Source: Branchiostoma floridae (lineage: Eukaryota > Chordata > Leptocardii > Amphioxiformes > Branchiostomatidae). Taken from it: 64,000 nucleotides of DNA. Location of the stretch: contig NC_049984.1 in the NCBI RefSeq assembly GCF_000003815.2, forward strand, positions 4,404,927 through 4,468,926, read 5' to 3'. This document shows, piece by piece, positions 23,225 through 35,752 of the stretch. A model generated the notes under the pieces. The model was not told where the DNA came from. It saw only the letters and a list, made by a program, of their open reading frames with translations, and did no database searches. Both the position numbers and the translations under genes were made by a program. Position 1 is the stretch's first letter. Every line of letters begins with the position of its first letter.

Positions 23225-24650
23225 CCTTTCTGTAGATGCATGAGAGCAAGAGGTGATTGATGTATATTGTGACTACAACTCACTAAGTGTTGTATCAAAT
23301 TCTGCTGTTTTCAAGTTTCATTACCAAACTTTGTCACAATGCTTTTATTATATTTTCTATGGCACATTGCAACCATTTGCTTCCTCGTACATGTAACTTT
23401 CTAATGCTTTTTTTCTTTCATTTCCTCCTGCCAATCACCAGAGCACAAGATGATTGATGTATCTGGTGACTACAACTCACCAAGTATCAAATTTTGTTGC
23501 TATCAAATTTTATCAGCTAACTTTGTGATAGCTTTTATTATATTTTCTCATAACACAATGAAGCTATTTGCTTCCTCATAACTTTGAAATACCTTTTTTT
23601 TCTTTCATATCCTCCTGCCAACCAGTGCAACCACCAGAGCACAAGATGATTGATGTATATGGTGACCACAACTCACTACAAATTTTGTTGTTTAATATCA
23701 AGTTTTATAAGCTAACTTTGTGGCAATGCTTTCACATCTATTTTGTCACAACACAATTTGCTTCCATGTAACTGTCTAATACCTTTTTTCTTTCATTTCC
23801 TCTTGCCAATCACCAGAGTACAAGATGATTGATAGATATAGTGACTACAACTCACTATGTGTTGTATCAACTTGTTTTGTTGTCTACATTGTATATCAAG
23901 TTTTATCAGCTAACTTTGTGATAATGCTTTTTTATTATATTTTCTATATAATGGTACATTGAAACCATTTACTTCCTCGTACATGTAACTTTTCTTTCAT
24001 TTCCTCCTGCCAATCACCAGAGTACATGATTGATGTATCTGGTGACTACAGCTCACTATTAGTCTTGTATCAAATTTTGTTGTTATCAAATTTTATCAGC
24101 TTTATGACAATGCTTTTATATACTATATTCTTCATAACACAATGAAACTACTTTCTTCCGCAAATTTCTAATACCTTTTTTTTCTGTCATATCCTCCTGC
24201 CAATCACCAGAGTATGAGATGATTGATGTACATGGTGACTATAGCTCACTATGTGTTGTATTAAACTTTGTTGTCATCAAATTTTATCAGCTAACTTTTA
24301 TTATATTTTCTATGGCACATTTGAAACTCATACATGTTCATTGTAACTTTCTAATACCTTTTTTTCTTTCATTTCCTCCTGCCAATCATGTGAGTACAAG
24401 ATGATTGATGTATATGGTGACTACAACTCACTAAGTGTTGTATCAAATTTTGTTGTTATCAAATTTTATCAGCTAACTTTTATTATATTTTCTATGGCAC
24501 ATTGAAACCATTTGCTTCCTCATACAAAGTCATGTTCATTGTAACTTTCTATTACCTTTTTTCTTTCATTTCCTCCTGCCAATCACAATAGCACGAGATG
24601 ATTGATGTATCTGGTGACTACAGCTCACTATGGCTGTATTAAACTGGATT
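23225..24650 (+). repeat. tandem repeat, period about 180-200 bp, 7-8 copies
   Basis: Copies are marked by GATGATTGATGTA-like words near 23252, 23449, 23646, 23826, 24025, 24218, 24400 and 24598. Each has a pyrimidine run, CTCCTGCCAATCACCAGAG, then GATTGATGTAT(A/C)TGGTGACTACA and a TTTTATCAGCTAAC block. The pyrimidine run plus CACCAG looks like a 3' splice site, but the following frames are short. Confidence 0.9.
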
Positions 24651-24727
24651 AGACAGACCTGTGCCGACCTTGAGGCAATAATCCCCTCAAAGCCCCTACA
24701 GAAGGGGATTACGCTTCCATTCTGTAA

Positions 24728-24903
24728 TTAAGTTTTGCCATCTTGAGAAGTAATGGAAGTCTGGAGTCTTGCTAAATCCCACGGCATCAGGGAATGGGTT
24801 TTTCCTTTGTGCTGCAGCATATTTGTCTTCAAAATTGTCTGGAAGATTTTGACGAATTCCTCAGCTGTGAATGATGTAACCTTGACTGCTTTGGCAGCTA
24901 CGT
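24728..24903 (-). pseudogene. coding-like fragment, unknown protein
   Basis: On the minus strand an open frame of nearly 60 codons abuts the MITE at 24904 and ends at a stop at 24728. Its composition is protein-like (SFTAEEFVKIFQTILKTNML, then LMPWDLARL). I do not recognise a family. Transposon adjacency and the lack of a clear upstream exon favour a pseudogene or a captured fragment over a live exon. Confidence 0.25.
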
Positions 24904-25221
24904 CAGGGCTCGAAATACTTTTTTCTGCACTGGTGCAGGCAACATTGGAAATTACCTGCACCAGACAAATTTTACCTGCACCACTCAGGATTTAGGAAGT
25001 ATGGATCATTATTCTTTTTACAATTCATAGGTGGTGTCAGTCAATGAAAATAGTAAAAATCCACATACCCCTACATACATGTAATAGTAATGTATAATAA
25101 AAACCCAGTACCTAGACCAGTGCAGGTTAGGTGCAGGTAGACATCAGAAATACCTGCACAGCTCAAATTTTACCTGCACTAACCTTCATAATATTTTATG
25201 CAGGTGGTATTTCGAGCCCTG
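24904..25221. mobile_element. hAT-like MITE, 318 bp
   Basis: It begins CAGGGCTCGAAATAC and ends with the exact inverse GTATTTCGAGCCCTG. The interior contains repeated CTGCACTGGTGCAGG / ACCTGCAC(C/T) words and no coding capacity. CAGGG ends resemble hAT elements. The expected 8-bp target duplication is not visible (AGCTACGT against TGCATATA), so either it has decayed or the family is different. Single-ended relatives lie near 11262, 12902 and 22553. Confidence 0.75.
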
Positions 25222-25229
25222 TGCATATA

Positions 25230-28200
25230 TGATAACCACTGTTAGATCAATCCCTGTGTGTTATCATTATGTTTTTTCCATCAGTCAAAGGCTGTCTCTA
25301 GATTTGGATTTTTTTTGGTCCCACCCATTGTTGTCATTTAAAACTTTCAAAAATACATAAAGTTTGGTCAGTTTCGTGCTGTGAAGTTAACATTTTTTGG
25401 ACAGATAAGGTGAATCTTTTTTCAATCCGCACAAGCAAATACCATCAGAGTACAGAGAGACAGCCTGCTTCTGGCATAACTTTCTATAGCTATAAAAGAA
25501 AAGAGACACCAATATTCCGCACAATATCAACTTATTCTGGATCTCTCTTCGTAAAACTAGAAGCACTTCCACCTCCAACACCTGATTTACTACAATTAAT
25601 ATTCGCCGACGATTCATATCAAGATGTATGTATCGAGCTTGTTCCTATTCTATATTTCCCTAGGCTGGCGGAGAAGACGTATGACATTCCCTCTCGATGG
25701 GTATTAATTCTCAAACTTGTAGGAAATAATAACGGCCTCTGGGTGCATATAAATGGATTGATTTGTGTGCTTTGATTTAGCGCGTAGAAGTGCCGTAATC
25801 TGTATAAGTCATTGGGTAACAGTTACCGTATGTGAGAGAGACTCGGCGACACTGCGGGAAGAAGAAACGCAGTTGCCGCAGTTCTGGGCGCAATTTTGCG
25901 CTGCAGTGTCAATCATAAAACTGTCAAAGACAAACCAATAACATTGTTCAACCGGATTTAATATAAGGTCTTTCCATATATACCCTAATACATAACAACA
26001 TGAAGACTTCAACTAACAAGCTGCTAGGTGGCCTAGCATTATCAAAAGCTATTATCTGCCACATAGATTTATCAACAACACATCATGTCCTAGACAAAAA
26101 CTGGAAGATCTGCTGCAGTAGCAAGAAAAGCCGCCAGGGGGCCCAGAATCTTTCCAAAGCTTACCCATATACCAAATATCATCACAATCCATTCAGACCT
26201 TCTTGAGTTAACTTAATATGCTGACCACTAATATCTGGATAAACAAAAAAACACTCTAACACACACAAATGCTAGTACCTCCATTTTTTATTGCATCCTT
26301 CTTGTAACATTTGATTGAACATTCAACTAGCATGTCTTTTGTTCAATATGAAATGAATGTGAATAAATTGATAAACACAAATGTTTTGAATGACAAAGTT
26401 TATTCATTTACAGCCACCGCAGGGAAATTTCTTTCTTTTTTTTCTGCTACGTACTATTTGAAACATTTCAAAGAATCCTCTATCTTCTTGTCAAAACAAT
26501 TCTGATAGCAATATATCCACAAAAGATTTTAGGTAATCGATCACTGTATACTTGACAGCTCTGATAAATACAAAAGATAAGAAAATTGAACCCAAACTAT
26601 GCAGACAAACAGCGTACAGTAGTTTCTTAACATGATTGAAGTAAATAAGGTATTATTTCACATTCAATATCATAAATGAAATCTCTAAATGACGCTTCCA
26701 CGTTGTGAAAATGAAACGATGTATCGGGAAAGCGATTGTTGCGCACATGTTATTGACTAACAGATGATGGATCGGTGCCTTCCAGTCATAGATTAATAGA
26801 TAATGATGACTTCTCTGGGGATAGATGTTTCTGCGCTTGTCAAATGTTTCATCAACACATGTTTTCATGTACAATAGCTGGGGTTCTTCCTATTTCTTCT
26901 TTTCTAGTACTATTTTGCAGTTTTTTATTGCACAATCTTCAAATAAAAATATATTACCGGGTATTTTGATTGTAATGAGGCAATTGAAGAGCAAAATTAA
27001 TGATTTTGACAAGAGTTTCTTGGTATTATAACAGATAAACGATAATATCTAGATCTGGATCAAAGCCATCAATTTGTTCATGGTAATAATATTGTTATTG
27101 TAATAAATCTGATTTTTGTGTTAGAAATTTCATTATGACTTCTAACAAAACATAAGAACTTTCAAGTTATAATAACTAAAAGTGATAAAAACAAAAAAAT
27201 AGATATTACAATTACTGATAACAACAACTATCTACAATTGATAACAAATGAATATCAACTGATACATACATTAACAAAAGAAATGAGTGTAAAATTAACA
27301 AATATCAGGTACCGAGTAGAAAACTTGAGTATGATAATAATTCAGTTTAAGGCTAAGTTATAACAGATTCTGTGGTTTATGGCAAATAAGAAGAAACAGG
27401 CTCTATATGATTACTTTAAAACGTTTATATCTGGAAATTGTTGTCAAATACATGTTTTTGCCTTTCTTAGCACTGTAAGTGAAGACTGAAGTGCGTACTC
27501 CCTACATTGCACAATTCACACAAAAAACAATACAAATTATCCCAATTTTGATGGAATTCCAGTAGATTTATTTACATACATATATGGGTTTATCCATGAT
27601 AACATTGTGAAGCCTAATTAAAGTAAGTGTGTATTACTTGGATGGCAAATTCTGCCAAAATGATAACAGTACTCATAATGTTCTCTAGACTTTGTTTTAT
27701 GTAGCATTCTAACATCGCAAAAGGGCACTTTGGCATAATCCATCCTACATATTGAAAGTTTAACTTGGCTGTCTGTTGTAAGTAAAACTATTTGGTTCTT
27801 AGTCTCAAGATGAAAGGCAGGATACAAAAAGAAATAGTTTGTAACCGTCGCAGCAATAAAATAAAAATGCTTTTAAAAGAGGACAGAAACTCCATTATCA
27901 TAGTCCATGATGCTCGAACAAATCTCGAATCGTAAACTTTTACTACTCCCTCCGCCATAAACATGTTTTAAGGCCCCGTATTTCGGAAAGGTCAGCGTAG
28001 AAAGTCATGTAATTTGATCAAAAAGATCTCACTGACTCAGGATTTATGGATGTATCAGGCCTGTAAGGTTCGATGGGCACTTTGGTATAATGCCAAGCCT
28101 ATCCATAATTTCTGGATCAAATGAGGCATAAATTTCCCTCCACAACATATTCTTCTTATACTTTAGATTCATGTGTAACAAAGTTCTTTACCCATAAGAA

Positions 28201-28545
28201 AGCAGTAATACAACAGCCAATGTTTCAATGGTCGTCTGTTACCTTCGTCAGGCAAGAATGACTGGTTTTGAACTCTGATCCAACGGCACACTTTGTAAAT
28301 GATTAAATCCAACGGTACACTTGGTAATTTCTTCATCAAAATGACAAAAAACGTTAGAAGAAATTAAAGAATATTTGACATTTTGGTTTAGTGGCTTGCA
28401 ATACCATCTCTGCACCTGAAAGTTGGGTTTGAATCCTAGCTTGGACTTTTTCTGCAGTACTGTAGAAAGTCCCTTGGAGGCCCATTGTCATAAGAATCCA
28501 TACATAGCATCCTGAGCCATACTTTCCGCAGACAAACACACATAC
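25230..28545. other. gene-free stretch
   Basis: A 121-codon plus-strand frame at 25410-25775 has no recognisable signature and is not called. A fragment near 26140-26220 shares a CATTCAGACCTTCTTGAGTT-like end with the repeat at 41296-42350. Otherwise AT-rich and featureless to me. Confidence 0.4.
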
Positions 28546-28551
28546 ATGTAC

Positions 28552-28592
<41 letters not shown>

Positions 28593-28676
28593 ATGCACAT
28601 ACACATGCACACACACATGCACATGCATACACACACACACATGCACACACACATACACATGCATACACACACACAG
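28552..28676. repeat. CA microsatellite
   Basis: About 125 bp of (CA)n with TGCA and TACA interruptions. The cysteine-rich frames on the minus strand are translations of this repeat. Confidence 0.95.
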
Positions 28677-28699
28677 CACTAAAACATCTTATTAAGGTA

Positions 28700-31530
28700 A
28701 GGAGAGAAAAAATACAGATGAAGTGTGCTAAACAATATGGTAATTCATCCATTATTCAATAGACATTAACAAACAAAAAATCAGATTGAATTCTTGAGTT
28801 AAAAAAAGACAAATACCGGTACAGATGACTAGAAACATAACCTTGCCTTGGCCAGGCCCAACTGCATTACCTGTCCATGATTTACTGCACTAATTACTGA
28901 GCTTTCACTGTCATAAATAACTAAGACCTCATTACCGGCAAATTTGGGGATCCTACATAAAGCAAGGCCTTCAACCATATACTGGCAGATATAAACACAT
29001 GGCATCCTTATATCCCCATTTTGCCATTATTCCCACACTATATGGGGCTGAAGTGCCGATACGTCATCTTTGATTATATGCTTAAAACGCGCACAACTAC
29101 CACTATTACTTATAATCCTAGCTATGCGAATATGTCATGAGATGGCACCGTATGATTTTGCATCTCAAATTATATTTCCTCCAACTCAGAAACACTGTGA
29201 TCAGACATGCACGACATTATTCATACAAAGACGCAGTAATGACCTTCTCTCTGTGCTTTCATGCAAATGTAGTTACTGTGATTACGGAGTTAAATGGGTT
29301 TTATGTACATACAATTACATGTTACAAACGCAATAAAGATTAAGCCCAGAATAAGTCACCTGTTATTGCATATCCATTATTTCTCTCTTTGCTGGGCGAG
29401 GATAAATTCTGACAAAACTTATTCTCAAACATCTGCATTTCTTTTGCTAATCAATATGACATTGGGTGAAAAATGAGTTTGTTTCGACAGATAAAATAAC
29501 CTTTTGTGTATTAATCAAAGTCAAACATAAGTCCCTAATGGGTTTGGGAGAGAAAACAGGTGGTAGTTTAAACTAAGCAGCCATCAACTTCACGTAGACG
29601 ATAAAATATGGTCTTCCACTGAAGGTGTATCCAATACAGTCATTGTTCAGTCAAATAAAACCTGTGCAAGAAGACCATTTAGGGGACAGAGGAAATCTAG
29701 TCTTTGTGAATAGGTAGTCACTATACTCTAAATACATGTAGGGCTCTTAATAGGGTTCTTAAAGGAAATATATAATACATAATGCCTGTTTCAATGAAAC
29801 AAAAAAATCAACTTACTGTATTCTAAGGGATCAACAAAAACAAAAAAGTGGTCAAATTGGCCAGGTGGTCCTTATAAAGTTATATAGAGGTGGTCACTTG
29901 ACTCGTTCTTCAGACTGTTTGTTATGCTATGTATTGGCACACAGTAGAATCGTGTGTCCTTTGTATAGTTTGTCATTTTATGCTTACGAAAACTCAATTT
30001 TTATCAATTTCATGTCATGAAGTGCAGATGTTTTGAACGGCAGGGACATTCCATCCGCAACAGAGGGACATATTTTGGAGACAACTCTGTATACAATCCT
30101 ACATGATATTGTTGTTTCTATTATATTTCTAGCATGTTTTTTTTTCTGTGCCAATTTTATTTCAAAGAAGAGGGGAACATTTATGTTATAGATTTGGTGC
30201 AATCAGTGCCAATTAAGGCAATTACCCCTTACTGTCACTAATTAGTGTCATCAAATAGAGATTGATTAGCCACTGTCAATATCATCACTGTAAGTAAAGA
30301 ACAGACGTAATTATCAGCACTTTTACGGTCCATAACCAATCACTGCGCAGGTGTTTGTTGCCAATGTTTAGAAATTATTCTAAATCTTTGTGGCTACTTG
30401 TAACATACAATTTTCATAGTTTCTAAACATATTGAGCTTAACAATTTTTCTACCTTTGGTTTGGTTTGGTTTTACAAAGACAATCTCATCTATGGCCACT
30501 TTCAAAATCTAAAAATAATCAAATCATCAGAATGATTTTTAAAACATTATGACTGCTCCCATATTCAATTCTTTCAATAGAAAAATGATAAATCTTCATA
30601 AAAAATTTTTGGGGGCATATACTTCAAGGCTTCGAAGGTACATCAAATCTAAACTGAAAACCCCTGTGGTGACATTGAATGAACGAAGACGAAGGAATGG
30701 AACAATGGTTAATATAAGTGCAACTCCCAGAAAATTAGATTTTTTCCACAAACTTAATGATATTACACATTGTGTACTAAGTATCAAATAAGCAATTAAG
30801 AATGCTTTAGCAATATTGAACCAATGGTTGCTGGTACAGTGGTAGTTTTAACATATTTATGAAGTACAAACGCAACTTCAGTGTGCTGTACAAATGTGTT
30901 GAAAAGTTAATTACAACTCCACTTTGTTTGGTTAGGAGTACCCGTACAGGTCATCTTTTAACCACAAATTAACACTTGACACACATATCAAGAATGACAA
31001 AAATATGTTTTTAAGAAGTTCGACGGAAACTTCAAGCAAAATTTTCTTCTAGAGAATATTTCTGGGCTTTTTACCTAAGTCCTACATAGAAATATTCAAG
31101 TAATCTATCAATATTTGTGGCTGTCACTTTAGAAAAAAATTGAGATAAATTTATTTGGCCTTGGAGCTGCCATTAGAGGCAATTATCCATGCTGCAGCCA
31201 TATTGTACAAACACAAGCGGCTTTCCAAACAAGCAGCGGCCTTGGAAATTATCAGCAGGTGCGACATTGTTCCCAAACTTTCAAGGTTAACATTTTATGA
31301 ACAAACACTATGCATACAACAATCACAAACCCCTTTTCTCTTTCGGGGTAATTTCTTGACAAAGTCGCTTCATGATTGTCATGTTTTAATCAAAGGCTTG
31401 ATCTATGCTTTACACGGCAGGTGGAAAAAATAGGACAATTAACGCGTATGAACAGGTGTTAAAAACATGTATCACTGTCTGTATATGGGGTCATTGACTG
31501 GTATATCTACCATAAAAAGACCTTTTCACC
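28700..31530. other. gene-free stretch with candidate regulatory blocks
   Basis: No supported exon. About 28990-29340 and 31140-31440 have balanced composition and clustered motif-like words (an octamer ATGCAAAT near 29261; AACAAT, GGCAATTATC and CAGGTG words in the second). Both resemble conserved non-coding elements by eye only. Confidence 0.3.
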
Positions 31531-31531
31531 C

Positions 31532-31627
31532 CATGTAGTCCTACACTTTTGTACATTTATTCTAAATATCTTATTAGTGTTTAACTAAGATATTTAGAAT
31601 AAATGTACAAAAGTGTAGAACTACATG
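31532..31627. repeat. near-perfect hairpin, 42-bp arms
   Basis: Arms 31532-31573 and 31586-31627 are reverse complements with a single mismatch, separated by a 12-nt loop. No flanking element signature was recognised. Confidence 0.95.
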
Positions 31628-31629
31628 AT

Positions 31630-33120
31630 TGTACAATATAATTTAAAAAAATATAATGCTTTTTGCTTTTTATGCTAGCATTGTCTTCAAAGAGATTCTT
31701 TTTAATATCTTTTTACATAATACTCTCCAAAGAACTGTTACAATGTAGATATTCTAAATCATTCTTTTGATGGCCAGTATGTCTTTAAATTAAAGTTTTA
31801 TGCTATTCGAATTTTGATAAGTTACATTTTGAGTTAGTCTAAAATTTTGTTGCGTATTGTTAGAATACCATATCTATCTGAATGACTAAGTACTATAATA
31901 TGCTATTTTATTTTTCATATAACACTCTCCACGGAACAATGCAGTTATTTCAATCTTTCTTTTTATGACCACCAGTATGTCTTTTATGCTATTTGATGAG
32001 AAGCCTTTTGAGTAACTCAGAAATCCAGTAGTGTATTGTTAAGAATCCCATATCTCTATGACTATGACTACTTTAAAGGGCAAAATCATCGTGGAAAATC
32101 AAGTCTCTCACTTCAGAGTCACTTGAAAATTGGCTGACCTTCCCCCCTGACCTCGCCGTACGACTTTGTTGACCGCTACAGAAAAACCAATCACACCCGG
32201 AGGAGCGGGGAACCATGTTTCCATGTGTCTCATCAGGGTCTGTAATCCTCGAATCTTACGCACTTATGCAGCCTGACCGTTTCGCGATTTGCACACAGGG
32301 GAAAGTGTAATAAACGTCGTCGGGCGGACTCCGACGTCTGTGATTACTTGTTGATCCAGTGTTTTTGGACGGCGACCTCTGGCGGAAGGGTCGCGCCCCG
32401 CGGCGCGCCCTCGTCTTATTGCGCCGCTGACCCGGTGCATCCTGGGTAAATTGGTATTCTACAGCAGAACGATCTTGAATACACAAAATATGATACATGA
32501 TACATCTTTTTATACTTCTTGAATTATTAATGATATCAAAAATGTTTGATAGTCATACATGTACAATTGTATCCCTTATAAACTCATTTTCTTTTTACCT
32601 AAACATTTTTCTAATTTGCTTATTAAATAACTAAATTATCCTGAGCAAGAAATGTTGATAACTTAACATACATGCACATCTTTTTATAACTTGAATTATT
32701 AATGATACTAAAAATGTTAGATGATCTGTCACTTCTGAACTCATTTTCTTTGTACGAAAACACTTTCTGTGTGTTTCTACTTTGCCTAACTGACATTTTC
32801 CGGAGTAAGGAAGGTTAGTACATTTGCAAAGGATATTAACTACAAATCTAGAAATGTCTTTATTTTCTTGGTGACCACTCCACCACAATATGAAGACACT
32901 GCAAATGTGTGTTTCCATTTGTTAGTGCTAGCTATTCTGCAGAAATGCTTCAAACGCAAAACACCGCAAAAACTTCCTTTACCCTCTTATCAAGTCTACA
33001 CAAAAGTAAATCAATTATCAGTATACACTTCTAACTTCAACACTCCAGTTCACAAAAAGCCAATTTATAGTTAGTTCAAAGACTGCCTGAAAAATGCCTT
33101 CATTCCCAACAAAGACAACA
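31630..33120. other. gene-free stretch with a GC-rich block
   Basis: About 32080-32470 is markedly more GC- and CpG-rich than its surroundings (it contains GCGCCCCGCGGCGCGCCC near 32390). It could be a promoter or enhancer. No associated first exon was found. Confidence 0.35.
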
Positions 33121-33126
33121 CCTTAT

Positions 33127-33320
33127 TTCAGTCCACCACTCTGCCATTCCTCTTCCCCAAAGGCTCAAACGAAAACAGATCACACGTAGAGCTACTTAAG
33201 ACAAGTTGAAGAATCTTCCCGAGATGATAATGACCTTGGACCATTTCCCAGGACACAGGGGTGAGCGCAATTAACCCAGAGTGCACCTGGGCCTCAACCT
33301 TGTGGCTGTTGGTTTTGAAC
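33127..33320 (-). pseudogene. coding-like fragment, unknown
   Basis: On the minus strand an open frame of about 60 codons ends at a stop near 33128, with sensible composition (GLIALTPVSWEMVQGHYHLG, then DLFSFEPLGKRNGRVVD). The upstream splice site is weak. It may be a terminal exon or a repeat that happens to stay open. Confidence 0.2.
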
Positions 33321-33534
33321 TTCAATCTATGGTAACCTAACACCCCACATCGTTGACATTTCCTTATCAAATGGTCGTTAAACATGCATATATTCATTCA
33401 TCACCATTTCTTAGCATGTCTCTCTCCGTGCATAAAATTTGTATCGTCTTTCTGACTTTTGTAATAACTCTCTTCACAGCACTACTGTGACTGGTTTAAC
33501 TTAAAATCATACTTGTAAGAGAAATCTAAAATGT

Positions 33535-33690
33535 CCTCAAAAAGCAGTTAGTCAGTGTCACTGATAAAAACAATGGATGTTGTTTAAAACGTAGACGGAT
33601 GGCTATTTCCAAAATCATATCTAGTTGCTTGAGTAACTGCTTTTGGCATATCTTATCACCTGGATGTCTAACCTTCATCGATGAATCTAA
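33535..33690 (+). repeat. dispersed CCAGTTGC-type repeat
   Basis: Carries TCCAAAATCATATCTAGTTG, GAGTAACTGCTTTTGGCATA and ACCTGGATGTCTAACCTTC, as in the copies at 8690 and 21454. Confidence 0.7.
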
Positions 33691-33699
33691 AATGTCTGT

Positions 33700-35640
33700 C
33701 ACCTAAGTAGTAAAGCATCTAAAGTGGCTTTAAATGGATTAGGTATATTCTGAGATTCAGATTTTAACCTTTAGGCCTGTCCTCAAAATTAGTTGGTATG
33801 CAACTTGCACCGACTCTACGTTCCAGGAAATAAATTTTTATCTTTCAGCTTTAAAGTTTCTGGTCTTGATTTCATTACTAGTATAGTACCATCAAAGATC
33901 TTGACTATCAAATGTTTATAGGGCTATATTTTCACTGCTAACTACATGTGTAGCATATTTTGTACTGTAGGTTCATATTAGGGAAGGTGAGCTAAGGTAA
34001 AGTTGTCATCTTCAACTGAGATGAAGTATGAATCACTAGGTTCTTAAAAAAGCATCATCATGATAGCGTGCCTAGCCCGGTGGTTAGCGGCCTACCTTCA
34101 AATCCCACAATATTCAGACAAATGTGCATCCATTCATACATCTCAATCTGTTTGTTATGTAGGAAGTTCATTGTAAATTATGTACATTATTGCATGTAAG
34201 ACATAGAATTCAATTTCCTTCGATCTCAGACAAATTCATGAGAGAATTCAGCAAGACCAGGTCATTTCCACTGCTAAAAACAGAGGGCTGGGAGGACTTG
34301 AATCTGATGTAAGACTTGGTATGATCAGATATTGTCTGTTCAGTCATTCCCAAATCTGTTTGTACCAAGATACAGACTTCTTCCAACTGTTTTCATATTG
34401 ATATTTCAATATAGGGGATATCTTTATTCAAACCAAATGGTTACATTGGAGTGGTCTGCACAGAGGATCGAAGTCAATACAAGACTTATGCAACACTGGA
34501 AGGCATAATAAAAACCCCACACACCGGAAATTGAAATGAAGACAAGATAACTTCTTTTGGCGACTAGAATGTGTGCCTGTCGCTGGTAAAAGTACACTCA
34601 AGTCCATCAGAAGTACGTACGAAATTGAATTACGGACGCAAAAGGAAACTTCTATAGGTATATGTTTTCCCGGGAACAAGTTTGAAGGAGACCTCTCCAT
34701 AGCTGAACATTCTTGTCCTCTTTTGCTTTAAGATTGAAAAAAAGCTGAAACTAACTCAGGGTCATGACTGTGTGTATAAAGGGCTGTATCATGATCATGT
34801 AGCCACCAGGCCTTCCTACGGGGATCCAGGGATCCAGGGATCTTTAAATTTCTGTTAAAAAATAGGGAAATTCGCCAGGGGAGTCAATCCATGCTAAAGT
34901 TAGCATTCTCCCTCCGGAGCTGCGTGGACGGCAAAACTCCCCTGGCAGATTATTCTCCCTATAATAGCCAGTGTAGTCAGTCCGGCGGGAGAAACAATAA
35001 CCATGTATCAGCATCATTCTCATCTTTGAGTAAACCATGCAGCAATGCCATCTGCCAGACATGTTTGAAACTGCAAGCTAACACACTGACAGGTCAAGCC
35101 ACCAGTGAGTACTACCGTAACATGTATGGACATGTACTTGATATGTTGTCACAACTCGGACGTGCCATACTTACCAAGTACAATTTCAATGACCCAATAT
35201 TTCTGGGAATAAAACTGCATGCAGGTACATTTGAATCATAGTTAGCAGGAACTGAAAACAACAAATCCATCGTCACAGCTGACTCAGCAGTCCGACAACT
35301 TACCTTTCACATAAGTTAACAGGTGGTTGGTGATGACAATACCAGAAATGTGTCAACCAGTATTCAAGATTTTGTATATCTATTCTATGCAATATGACAA
35401 GTATGATGAGCATTGATAATGTAACTGTAGGAAGTATCTAAAGCTAAATCAACGACTGAATGCTATTTTCCTCATATTCTGTGAGAAACTTGATATAACC
35501 AGTGTTAGATGCAGCTTTGATAATGTTGTTGGTATGTTTTACCTCATTATCTTTAACAGTTTTCTACTCTAGATCTTGTGATGTGCTGATAAAAGTACAT
35601 GCAAAATTGTCAGTTCGTGTGTAGATGATAACAAGAGTTT
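33700..35640. other. gene-free stretch
   Basis: No supported exon. A tRNA-like A-box fragment (CTAGCCCGGTGGTTAGCGGC) lies near 34072. An 11-bp inverted pair CGCCAGGGGAG / CTCCCCTGGCA lies near 34873 and 34938. Confidence 0.4.
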
Positions 35641-35649
35641 GCCTTACCT

Positions 35650-35752
35650 CCTCCTCATCCATAGCGTCTTCCTGATGTAGAGATGGGGACAATGCAGCAG
35701 CGTCACCTAGCAGGTTCAGTCTGTGTTGCAGCTCTCGTGCTGCGCGTCGACT
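35650..35752 (-). CDS. possible exon, unknown protein
   Basis: On the minus strand an open segment (ARELQHRLNLLGDAAALSP, then LHQEDAMDEEE) ends exactly at a consensus donor GAGGAG|GTAAGG at about 35650. The 5' side is less clear: a weak acceptor AAG precedes it and an in-frame stop lies just upstream. Helical, acidic-ended peptide; family unknown. It lies less than 1 kb upstream of the divergent UBE2Q-like gene, so it may belong to a gene that starts near a shared promoter. Other open frames at 35854-36196 on the same strand could be further parts of it. Confidence 0.3.

Noticed and set aside
23225-24650. CRISPR-like array
   Set aside because: Units are about 190 bp, diverged throughout and without unique spacers, in a eukaryotic setting.
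25410-25775. 121-residue protein
   Set aside because: Longest frame in its area, but it has no splice context, no recognisable domain and an equally open antisense frame.
28354-28752. Cysteine/valine-rich small protein
   Set aside because: It is a translation of the CA microsatellite; the same holds for 51468-51759 and 45698-45904.
34891-35241. 116-residue plus-strand protein
   Set aside because: No domain, no supporting splice sites, mixed repeat-like start.
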